NCBI RefSeq assembly: GCF_002994745.2
Contig: NC_037092.1
Coordinates: 5,756,501-5,820,500, forward strand
Direction: 5' to 3'
Origin: Rosa chinensis
Lineage: Eukaryota; Streptophyta; Magnoliopsida; Rosales; Rosaceae
Length of the DNA stretch: 64,000 bases
The notes under the pieces were generated by a model. It was not told the origin of the DNA. It saw nothing but the letters and a program-made list of their open reading frames with translations, and did no database searches. The translations under genes and the position numbers were made by a program. This document shows, piece by piece, positions 22,004-31,971 of this stretch; position 1 is the first letter of the stretch; each line of letters starts with the position of its first letter.

Positions 22004-22051
22004 ACGCGTGTCGGCCATTAACACTGCCACCTTACTATATTATATCATGCA
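22004..22051 (+). promoter_or_regulatory. LEA copy 3 core promoter
   Basis: ACGCGTGTC (22004-22012, the CE3 core), a TATATTATAT TATA-like stretch (about 22036-22045) and CATGCA (22046-22051) keep the order seen in copies 1 and 2. Confidence 0.5.
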
Positions 22052-22138
22052 ACCCTAGAAAGCAGTAAGGAAGAAGATAAACCAAAGTACAAACACAGAG
22101 AACAGAAAGAAAAAAACAGAGTGCAGTAACTAGGAACA

Positions 22139-23185
22139 ATGGCGAGCCTTTCATTAGCGAAGAATCTCATCTTCAATCTCTCAAAGTCGTTTCCTCAATC
22201 CCAAGTTTCACTCTCTCTCAGACCCTCTCTCAAAATCTCTAGGGTTTGCTTCACCTCCGCCTCCAAATTCTCCGAGGTAATTACTTGAAAATTACTACAA
22301 GTTTTAAAGTCTGAACCCCATTTTATGGATACTGACATTGTCTTGATTTTTCAGGGTCGAAATGCGGCGGAGGAGAATAGGGATTCAAATTCTCACCGGC
22401 CGTATGCCGATAAGGACTGGAGGGACAAGGAAAGAGGGTACGGCTCTGCTGAAGTGAGCAAGCACGCGAAAGAAACCATGGAAGGACTAGAAAAAACCAA
22501 GCGGGAATCAGAGGAGATGAAAGAGAGAGCGAAGGATTACGCCTACGAAGCTAAGGAGAAGACAAAGAGTGCGGCGGAAACCATGGAGGAGAAGGCCAAA
22601 GAGGGAACGTATAAGGCTTCAGAGACAGCGGAGAGTGCCAAGGAGAAGGCAAAGGACTACGCTTATGATGCTAAGGAGAAGACGAAAGACATGGCTGGAA
22701 CTGTCGAGGAGAAGGCTAAGGAGGGGACTCACAAGGTGGCGAAGACTGCGGGGAGTGCTAAGGAGAAGGCCAAGGACACGGTTTATGGGGCGACTGAGAA
22801 GGCGGAGGGTGTGGCGGAGACGGTGACGGATAAGGTGAAGGGAGGAACACATAAGGCTGCGGAGACCGTGAAGGATACAGTGAAGGGCGCTTGGGAGGCG
22901 ACTAAGGAGACGGGGCAGGCAATCAAGGAGGCAGTTGTGGGTCCCGATGCGGAGGTGGCAGTGGTCGTGGAGGACACGTCAGATGATGATGTGGCGGTTG
23001 ATCTTGTCGAAGAGAGCACTTCGTCCGATGAAGATGTGGCGGTCACCGGAGGGAAGGTGATGGATGCTGATGTCATTGAGCGGAGGCGTGCTGCTGGGTA
23101 TAGGTCCGATGAGGACCTGTCGGCGGAGGCAGACCTTAGGCGGCGGACCGCCTATAAGAAGGCCGATGACAAGAAAGATACCTGA
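22139..23185 (+). CDS. LEA group 3 (LEA_4-like) protein, tandem copy 3 (long form)
   Basis: Two exons, 22139-22276 and 22355-23185, with a 78-nt GT-AG intron, coding for 322 residues. Exon 1 (46 residues, [18 protein letters not shown] start) is a basic, Ser-rich presequence related to copies 1 and 2. After the shared YADKDW segment the repeat region expands: units of about 33-35 residues ([24 protein letters not shown]) recur three times in register, covering roughly residues 75-230. Unlike the other copies it then has an acidic, Ser/Asp-rich tail ([20 protein letters not shown]) and a mixed-charge end ([14 protein letters not shown]). Group 3 LEA proteins of this kind act as membrane and protein protectants, some in mitochondria. 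Size differences between copies stem from repeat number. Confidence 0.85.
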
Positions 23186-24725
23186 TCATGACAAGATGAA
23201 CATGTTTTGCAACGTACTGTTTTGTGGCTATTTGTGTTTTCAATAGTTGTAATTAATTAATAAATCAAGGATGTTCGTCATGAGGTGGAAGCTTTGCTTT
23301 CCTACGTTCTTTTGAATTTGTATGTTGCGACACTGCTCAAGTTTTATGGAAAAGAAAATATTTTTGTGCGCCATTGTGACTGCATTTGTGCGTGTATATA
23401 ATGGTTGGGCGGTGCAGGAAGTCTGACCGGGAATGATTGACGTTCAAGGGACACCCGGGTCGTGGGCCTGGTCAGGATGGTGGGCCTGTCATCAGTCTTT
23501 GGGCCTCTACTGGTGGGCTGCTATCTTCAGTCTTTGGGCCTCTACTGGTGGGCTGTTATTAAGTTTTATTTAGTTTTTATAATTTGTTTCAAGTCTAGGT
23601 GTATTTTTTCTACAATAAATCTCTGCCAACTTTTGGTAAGGTCATGTGGGTTTTGTATTATGTTGCATACTCAGTATGTCTTGTCTATTCTAGCGAGATG
23701 GCAGATTTTGAATTGGGTGCAACTTTCTAATGGTAGGATGAAACTTCGTGTCGACAAATTTCTTTCGGCTTGTCAGCATATTGGCAAAGCTACTTTATTA
23801 GTTCTATAGCATTGCTTTAACTTTCTGATATATCATCACTATTGTAAAGCAAATAGAGTAGTCAATATGACACTATTTGCTAATTGATGCATGTTCGAAT
23901 ACATGGTAGTTGTAAAGACTCTTATTATTATTCGGGAGGTCTTCTTGAAGTGTATTGTAATATGGGGTTTAGGCTTTATGTCCCCTTCTTGTATTCATCG
24001 ATTTCATCAATCAAGACCTGAGAACGGTCGCACAGGCCCTTATTTCAAAAAAAAAAAAATAGTGTCATGTTGAGGCTTATAAGGATAGTCGGGAAGGGAG
24101 AGTTGAGCTCTGGGTACCATACCTAGTAGACTAGGGTCAGAAGTCCTACAAACAGAATAGCGGTAGTTTTATGTTGCCTTTCAATTCACTAACCTTATTT
24201 TAGGGCGTATAATAATTAATGTGATTAGTGAAGAATGCCCATGTAGAGCTGTTAATGTGGGTTAGGAAACAGAATTTTACTTGTATTTGGTAAATTCAGG
24301 TTCCTTTAAAACTTGGATTTTTGTTTGTAGGTGCATCACTAATCGGAGTCGGAGGATTGTTGGCATTGCAACACTAACGTACGTCTAATTATTCTTCACG
24401 ATCTTTCGTAGGGTAGGTTGAATATAAAGTTAGTAACTCTTTATGTTGTGTACTAACAAGAGATAATTGAATAATTAGACACTTTTCAAGAAAAGATTTT
24501 GTATTAATGATAGGAGCATAATTATGCGATATTAATAACGTTAATCTGTATACTTTCTTTGTTAGTTTAGTGTATTTTCTCGTTATTTACGTTGTTATTT
24601 GTTTTATAGGTATCTTTGAGCAAAGAATGAGAAAAGAAGTAAAAGAGGGATTGAAAGGCAAAATCAGCCAATCTGCCTGTGCAGATTAGTCAACTTCGAC
24701 AAATTACTGAGACCAGTTCACAACG
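23186..24725. other. 3' flank of LEA copy 3 and retroposon-like tail
   Basis: A GGGCCTCTACTGGTGGGCTG word is directly repeated at about 23502 and 23537. A 13-nt A-run at 24047-24059 ends sequence that reads like the 3' end of a retroposed RNA, but I see no coding domain. The remainder is AT-rich spacer up to the CAACG target site at 24721-24725. Confidence 0.35.
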
Positions 24726-25815
24726 TGTTAATGTTAGTGACCGAGGGGTCTAATTAACGTGAGAGAGAGACAGAGAGAGAGAGAATACACAAGAAGTATC
24801 ACTACACCAATAACCTCAACACACAACACTTTTTGCACAACGAAAAAAAAAAATTGTTGTGTGATGAGGGAAAGTGAATCATACAACATGTTTAAAAAAC
24901 TTGCGTTGTGTAAAGCTGTTAAAATTCAAAAGTTTTAAGCTAGAAGGTAATGCAACACTTATAAGAATGGTTCGTTGTGTGAATGAAAAAAAAAAATGAG
25001 CGGCAGATTTCCCTCCTACATTGACTCAAACTTGGCTCCAAATTTGTACTACATTGTACAACAGAATAGTTAAATGCGTTGTATGAGTGTAGCTTGCAAA
25101 ATGTCATACAACAATTTTTGTTTTTGTGTTGTATGATCAAGTAAGATATATTGGGAGGTTTAGATGTGCCTCCAAATGCCACTCATATATTCCCCCCTCC
25201 CACCAAAAACAACTGAAACTTTGATTGCATGTAGCGGGAACCTCCCCTCCTTGCCAAAATCAGACAACATAATATCATTTACGTGTTGTCTGATTCATGA
25301 ATACAAGATAAAAAGAGCTAACTGCCCCGACATTTGACAACTTAATTAAGCTAGCTAGGGCTAGCAACTTTTGTCTCCTACTTCATTTATTTCCAACACT
25401 TGGGACAAAATACCATAAAAACACAATTTCTTCATCAGTCTTCTTCTCTCCCCGAAACACAAGTACCTTCCTCTTCATCCACAACCAACCTTCGCGTCCG
25501 ACTCAAAAGCACATCCCTCATCCAATCGAAGCACCCAATGAATTTCACCCTCTCTCCATTGAAACCTGTATCCCTCATATCCCTATTCATCAACCCCTCA
25601 ACTCTAGCCCCTTGCAATTTCTTTAACCATCGAAACCCTAACTCACTATCTCCAACTCATACTCGACCCCCGACTCCACCGCACTCTAATGCAATTCCCG
25701 CTTTGTGGCCTTAGCCTCTCCTTTGTAGACACTGCCCTCATTTTCATTTCTCTCAGATCTCAACTCCACCCCTTAACTTTTTCCCGACGGTTATTTTCTC
25801 TCACATTTCAGAATA

Positions 25816-26340
25816 ATGGCGAAGCAATCTAAAGCCAAGAAATCCGAGAATCTGGGCAAGGGCACCGTCACCCCCGTCCAGATCGCTTTCCTCGTCGACC
25901 AGTATCTCTCCGATAACAGCTACACCGAAGCCCGCTCCGTTTTCCAAACTGAAGCATCCTCGCTCTTCTCTAAGTCTCCGATTTAAGAGGTACCCATTTC
26001 TTTTTCCCCATCAATTTTGACTAAAATATTCAACATTTTTCTGATTTAGGGTTTTTAATTTTGGGTTTTAATTTTTTTTAGGTGTCAAAGAGCTTGCTAA
26101 GTTTTTCTGAGATTCTAAACTAGTACATAGCGTTGAAGAAGCAGAAGGTGTTGTTGGACATGAGAAGGTTCGGGTGGAGCAGGAGAAGAGCAGGGTTCAG
26201 ACGATGTTGAATGGGTTGCAGAACTCGATGAACATTTACAATGCCGGTGGAAAACCCCAAATCTCCAAAGTTTCGGATGCGGCACCGAAACAGATGCTCA
26301 TCGCTCCTCAATCTCACCTCTCTAATGGGTCTTCTGCAAG
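25816..26340 (+). pseudogene. Captured fragment of a plant LisH-domain protein gene
   Basis: Exon 1 (25816-25989) begins MAKQSKAKKSENLGKG and contains a LisH-like helix (IAFLVDQYLSDNSYTEARSV). A GTACCC donor and TTTTAG acceptor at 26080-26081 bound an intron. Exon 2 (26082 onward) has EILN-YIALKKQKVLLD, then SRVQTMLNGLQNSMNIY in a different frame. Damage: TAA at 25984-25986 where a Gln codon is expected, TAG near 26122, and a one-base loss near 26160. It is therefore not translatable. Because the intron is present, it was copied from DNA, not RNA. It lies inside the CACTA element. Confidence 0.7.
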
Positions 26341-26579
26341 TACAATCCTAACCCCATCTGGTTGTATTTGAGAAAATTTGATTGAATTGAGAACATAGAG
26401 GATGTTGATTCTGGTATCCGAGAGCTAAAATGTACCATTGAACTTGTAGATGCTTCATTTGTGCATAAAGAACCTATTTGAACCCATTCATAATCAATTA
26501 ATAGAATTTTACAAACTTGGACCTTAACCTGTAAATTGAACATGAATATGTGATTGCTAGTCAGTGTATATGTTTTCAG

Positions 26580-26885
26580 GCTGGACATGAAGAAACAGAT
26601 ATGAATATTCAATTGGAAAAATTGTTTTACTTGTTGTGCAAAACTCTGCCGTTCCTTAAGCATATTCAACAACAGCAGAGATCTGAGTTAGATGCAGAAA
26701 GCTACATATGTGGTATAGTAGTCTGATATATTTCTTTTTGATGTTCAATTTTTATGCTAGACCAATGGTTAAAAAGTGAGAATACTTAATGACAACTTTT
26801 TCCCTCTTGTTTCACAGGTGTACAATTGACAGAAGAGGATCTCATGAGGTCTGTACTAGAGGATGATGATCAAGTGTACTGGTAT
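26580..26885 (+). pseudogene. Captured fragment of a JMJ25-like histone demethylase gene
   Basis: Two exon pieces with intact splice borders. The first, 26580 to about 26710, reads QLEKLFYLLCKTLPFLKHI then QQQQRSELDAESYICG and ends at a GTATAG donor. The second, from 26819 after a TTTCACAG acceptor, reads VQLTEEDLMRSVLEDDDQVY. This is the segment before the zinc-binding and JmjC regions of plant JMJ25/IBM1-type H3K9 demethylases. No JmjC domain is present. Family assignment rests on memory of the conserved segment. Confidence 0.6.
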
Positions 26886-27550
26886 CATCTCAATTCTCCC
26901 TAATGATCAAAATTGAATCACTAGTTGTACATATAGGTGGGTGGGTGTGTGTGTGTATGAACTGTGAACTTTGTATGTTGCTAAGTAGAAAAATTTTTTG
27001 TCTTTGCTTTTCTGATGTCATAATGATTCCATTATCTCATAGAAGTATATGGTGATACTTCCAGTTTTACATTGTCAACAGATTGTCGAGGTAGTTACTA
27101 GCACTGAGTTTCATTTTTTTACTTGCTGTAAAATCATATTGGATCTCCAAAAATGAATGGAATTGTGGTGACTTGTGTAGCTTTTTGTTAATCTTTGATG
27201 TGGAGCGGCGTGTCTGGATCTGGCTTCCATAGCTGGCTCATTCTCCCTTCCAGTACTATCACAGGTACCACAAACTGTAATGTCTTTATCGATTTCTATC
27301 GGTTTTGAGTGAAATGGCTTTCTTGTTCATATAATTAATTTTCAGTATCATGTTTATAAAGGTCTGTAGTTTCTTATGTAGTTTCATAGTTTTTTTTTTT
27401 GTTTCAATGTGTAGTTTCATAGTTCAATTGGTCCATAATCTAGTACTTTTCACTTCCATATGTTAGTTTTGGCTTTCTGGGTTGCTTTCTCTTGTACTTG
27501 GCATACAAGTTGTAATTTAGTGCAGTCCTAGAAACTAATTTTCACATGAG

Positions 27551-28361
27551 TTGATATTATTCTTGTGCTTCAATTCTTGTGAGTTCGAAGTTAGATCAAG
27601 TGTTTATGATCACAGAGAACCTAGTCCTTGGGGGGTAATTGCTCAAATCAAAGCTGCTATTACAGAATATTGTGGCCTGCTTGTCTCTGGTTCATCAAAT
27701 GTCTGGGGATCAATCCGAAGTTCTTCTATCGAGAGTCTGAAGTGGTATGCTCCTTTGTTTCCTACTGTAAAGCTGAATTGTGATGGGGCTTGGAATTCAA
27801 CAACCAAAAGAGCTGGGATTGGATGCATTATCAGAGATTTTACTGGTACAATTATTAATGGGAGAGTTAAAACCTGCTTGGCAAACTCTGCTTTGCATGC
27901 GAAAGCCATTGTTGTATTAGAGGGATTGACTACAGCTAGAAATCTGGATTTCCCTTCAGTAAGTGTTGAAATGGATTCTGAACAATTGTTTTCTGCAATT
28001 GTTTCGAAGCCTTACACAAATTTATGGCATATCTATCCTCTTTTGAGAGACATTAGGAAGATTAAGCTTGAGAAGCCCCTGTGGATTTGGAGTTTGGTCA
28101 AGAGAAAGTGTAACGCTGCGGCGGATTGGCTTGCAACGTGAGCTAAAATGGGGGTGGATTTGGGAGATTGGATCAATCAACCTCCACTTTCATTGATGCA
28201 GGTTCTTAAAACTGATGGCTTGCCTGCTCCTCCTTTGTTAGTTTAGTTTCTAGCTTCAGTTAGTTGTTTGTTGTTTCTTTTGCTTTTGTATCTTCTTTTG
28301 TTTCGTTTGCTGCATTTACAGCTTTAATGAAGTATTCATTGCCCAAAAAAAAAAAAAAATA
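27551..28361 (+). pseudogene. LINE 3' end with RNase H domain and poly(A), inside the CACTA
   Basis: An open frame at 27551-28141 contains a plant RVT_3/RNase H-like domain: KLNCDGAWN (first catalytic Asp), GIGCIIRDFTG, LHAKAIVVLEGL, SVEMDSEQ and RKCNAAADWLAT. In LHAKA the usual catalytic Glu (AEA) is Lys, so it is probably inactive. About 180 bases after the stop the segment ends in a 15-nt A-run (28347-28361), fitting a 5'-truncated L1-type insertion. An alternative is a host RNase H-like gene copy. Confidence 0.6.
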
Positions 28362-29752
28362 GATAAAGTAATCTCTTTTTTTTTACAAATCTGGCTCCTC
28401 TATTCCATCGCTTGAAGAAGTTGAATTGAAGTGTGAACAATGACAATGTAGTAGTACTTGGCCTAACTTGTTTGTGACTAATAATAATTTTTCTTTTTCT
28501 ATACAGGGTTGAGTCACAAAAGAGAGGGAAAATATTGATCCTATGAGCGCACCATTTTCTGCTGGCATATAAGATTCACATGCAGCAGCTGCTCATGTTT
28601 TTTTCATTAATCATATTATTTTTTGATGGTTTATGGATATTTATAATGGCATGGCACTAGAATGCTATCTTGTTTTGGAACAATATGTATTTGTATCAAC
28701 TTTTGATGTCCCAAGTAGATGGGCATGTATTATAGAATGCTTTTCTTCTTTTAATGTTGGCTTGGATGATTGGGGAATGCTCCATTTTTACATTTGAAGT
28801 TTATAGTATGGGTTGGATTACTCATTTGATGGTTTGCAATCAGTTTTGTTCCCAATTAATCACTATTCATTAGGTACAATGGAGCTATATATGCACAAAA
28901 TAGAGCAAATGAAAATGATCGTACAACAGTTTATATGTAGCAATCCAACGTTGTTTGAATACAAAAATTGGGTCATTCACTCAATGCATTCTTTACATAT
29001 CACACAATGGTTTTTTTTTTAAAAACTATGTCTTCTGATTTACAATCACACAACGATAAAAACTGAACAATGTTGTCTAAAATCAATTCACACAACAACC
29101 ATTGTGTACAACTGAAGTGTGATGCTATATCAGACGACGGTGAAATTATAGAACACGTTGTCTAACTAGGCTTTCCAACAACAGCTTGGAAACAAGTTCT
29201 GTTGTATGAAGGATGCACCAGCCATGCTATGTGGCAACTGTGCTTGGCATCTACCGAGAGAAGGCACAACGGTGATAACAAAAAGATGTCGTGTGTTTGT
29301 ATATCATACAACGGTGCAACACCGTTGTGCAAATTTTAATCACACAACGCGCCGATACGCAACGGTTATCAGTCAAATCAGACAATAATTTTTACCTGTT
29401 GTGTGTTTCATTTTTTGGTGTAGTGTATAGTGGTTCATCTCCCGCCTTAGCGGGAGACTACGTCCCTTTTATAGGTAAGGGAACCCCTCCACTTTACATT
29501 TTCTTCCATGTGGGATGCTAAACCCACTATTCTAGTCTTTAGAAAACATACTTGTGAAGGTAACTTGGCAAGGCCGGGAAGGTGGCTTCCCGACGAGGTA
29601 TTGGCCGCTTCCGACTACCGTGGCATAGCTTGGACATCTGGCTACGTGATGCATGTTGCGGTTGGGCCCCACCGTGGCTTGTGGGCCCCCTAAGAAGGTG
29701 TTACTTATGCTTGGTGACATAGAAAATAGCCTTGCTAGTAGAGGTATCTACA

Positions 29753-30339
29753 AGTCCCCAAGTAAGAGGAGCTTCTTGGTTGTGGAGTTATAAACATGAA
29801 GTCATCAAGAATAAGTAATGTCCGGCGACGTCCAGCCCCTACAAGTCCCCGAACTCCGTAAGCAAGAAGGGACTCGTTAACCTGCACAATAAAGACAAAA
29901 GCACGCACTTGTAGAATACTTGTTGTATTGGGCAACGTATGTGAGTTGCATTGATATGCATTGGCATATACTAATGTACGATGTGCATGATTCATGTTGA
30001 TGTATACATGTGAATGGCGCCGAGTACGATCGATTATAACGTATAAACTCGAGAACGCGTATGGTTGTTTGTGTGAACATATCACGAATAAGCACATAAA
30101 TTGCATATGATGCACATGGTGTTTGCAAGAGAACAAGCGAGGTCGAGTAAGGATGAGGTTATGCTCGATGTGAGTTGCATGAGTGCCATGAAGGCAAGCG
30201 GTTGTAATTAGTAAACGATGGCTATGCGAACGCTTGTGATTGTTTGGTTTTCGCTCATATTAATGGAACGAGAAAAAAATTCGATTTGTTGCAAACGACA
30301 AATGGTAGAAGAATTCAATATTCCATTAATGTGCACTAT
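29753..30339 (-). other. Outer element interior, 3' side
   Basis: Begins with the complement of a purine tract (AGTCCCCAAG at 29753-29762, a likely PPT). Repeats the word ACAAGTCCCCGAA(C/G)TCC seen again near 31650. No coding domain. Confidence 0.5.
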
Positions 30340-31612
30340 GTCGAGGAGACGTGAGTGTAAATCTCGGGATTGCCGGGGAGGCGTGAGCGTTAGAGCTTGT
30401 GAGCGAGAAGCTCGGGAGTGCCGGGAAGGCGTGAGCGGAAGCTCAGGGGTTGCCGGGAAGGCATGAAAGGAAAGCTCGTGAGCGGGAAGCTCGGGGGTGC
30501 CGGGAAGGCATGAGAGGAAAGCGCGTGAGCGGTAAGCTCGGGGGTGCCGGGAAGGCATGAGAGGAAAGCTTGTGAGCGGGAAGCACAGGGGTGCCGAGAA
30601 GGCATGAGCGGAAGGCTCGTGAGCGGGAAGCTCGAGGGTGTCGGGAAGGCGTGAGCGAAAGCTTAGGGGTGCAGGGAAGGCTTGAGCGGGAAGCTCGGGG
30701 GTGCCGGGTAGGCGCAAGCTTTAGATCTATTAAACGGAAAGCTCGGGGGTACCGCGGAGGCGTGAGCGTTAGAGCTCGTGAGTGGGAAGCTCGAGGATGC
30801 CGGGAAGGCGTGAGCGTGAGAGCTCGGGGGTGCCGGATAGGCGTGAGAGGGAAGCTCGGGGGTGCCGGGTAGGCGTGAGCGGGAAGCTCGTGAGTGTTGG
30901 GTAGGCGCAAGCGTTAGAGCTCGTGAACGGGAAGCTCGAGGATGCCAGGAAGGCGTAAGCGTGAGAGCTCGGGGGTGCCGGATAGGCTTGAGAGGGAAGC
31001 TCGGGGGTGCCACGGAGGCATGAGCGTTAGAACTCGTGAGTGAGTGCTGGGTAGGCGCAAGCGTTAGAGCTCGTGAAAGGGAAGCTCGGGGGTGCCGCGG
31101 AGGCATGAGCGTTAGAGCTCGTGAGTGGGAAGCTCGAGGATGTCGGGAAGGCGTGAGCGTGAGAGCTCGGGGGTGCTGGATAGGCGTGAGAGGGAAGCTC
31201 GGGGGTGCCGTGGAAGCGTGAGTGTTAGAGCTCGTGAGCGGGAAGCTTGAGGGTGTCACGAAGGCATGAGCATTAGAGCTCGTGAGCAGGAAACTCGAGG
31301 GTGCCGCGGAGGCGTGAGCACTAGAGCTCGGGGGTGCTGTGAAGGCGTGAGCGGGAAGCTTGAGGATGCCGCGGAGGCGTGAGCATTAGAGCTCGGGGGT
31401 GCCGTAAAGTCGTGAGCGGAAAGCTCGAGGGTGCCGCGAAGGTGTGAGCGTTAGAGCTTGTGAGCAAGAAGCTCGAGGGTGCCGTGGTGGTGTGAGCGTT
31501 AGAGCTCGGGGGTGCCATGAAGGCTTGAGCGGGAAGCTCGAGGATGCCCCGGAGGCATGAGCGTGAGAGCTCGTGAGTGGGAAGCTCGGGGATGCCGTGA
31601 AGGCATGAGTGT
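30340..31612. repeat. 1.3-kb degenerate minisatellite in the outer element
   Basis: About 30 units built from GTGAGCGGGAAGCTCG, GGGGTGCCG and GGAAGGC blocks, with an optional GTTAGAGCTC insertion (unit about 33 or 49 bp). The - strand frames read as repeated SRHPRASRS/LPGTPELPAH peptides, which is why several overlapping open frames occur. I see these as by-products of the repeat. Confidence 0.85.
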
Positions 31613-31971
31613 AACCGTCGCTAATTATGTTGGGCTGTATGTACAAGTCCCCGAAGTCCCCAGTGAATGAGGGTTTTCTTACAGGGTTAATACCAAAGCG
31701 TAGCTTTGTGCCGTATAACTAGCATAATTAGTGCAAGTGCGTCATCCATCTAGAATTTTGTGGAGCGAACGCTTATGCCCTTTAGGGTGGGCCCCCTGCT
31801 AGGCCTTCCGAGGAGTCCCCAACTCCTAGCTATAGACCTCCGTATGGTCAGAAAATTGTTTGATGAGGGGAGCTACGTATGAGCAATGGGTGTTAGGTAG
31901 CGAACCTAATCTTTGATACCCAAGCGTCGGGGGTTAACTGCAGGATCAAGGGCTGCCGTGGGCTGCGTTAA

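Larger units (their letters stand above)
24800..29425. mobile_element. CACTA-type DNA transposon carrying host gene fragments (Pack-CACTA)
   Basis: Ends are CACTACACCAA at 24800-24810 and its exact inverse TTGGTGTAGTG at 29415-29425, followed inward by related ACACACAAC words. The 3-bp target duplication TAT is at 24797-24799 and 29426-29428. The unoccupied version of the same site is visible in the other LTR at 42249-42251. Subterminal regions (24830-25300 and 28900-29400) hold many GTTGTGTG/CACACAAC words in both orientations, as expected of transposase-binding repeats. There is no transposase. The cargo includes LisH-gene, JMJ25-like and LINE fragments. Confidence 0.88.
24726..29752 (-). 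repeat. 3' LTR of the outer element, split by a CACTA insertion
   Basis: The LTR parts are 24726-24799 and 29429-29752. Removing the CACTA and one TAT copy restores a sequence collinear with 42185-42667. It lacks about 84 bp that the right LTR has after GACTACGTCC, a deletion between short CC(C) microhomologies. Confidence 0.85.

Noticed and set aside
23867..24069. 12-bp inverted repeat ATGACACTATTT and its complement as element ends
   Set aside because: No target duplication and the right copy abuts an A-run; it could be chance in AT-rich DNA.
27180..27265. Possible third captured exon in the CACTA
   Set aside because: Only a short frame without a recognisable family match.
30208..31646. 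Several - strand frames coding for repeated PSRHPRASRS-type peptides
   Set aside because: They are products of the minisatellite periodicity; different frames give similar repeats and no start or domain is supported.
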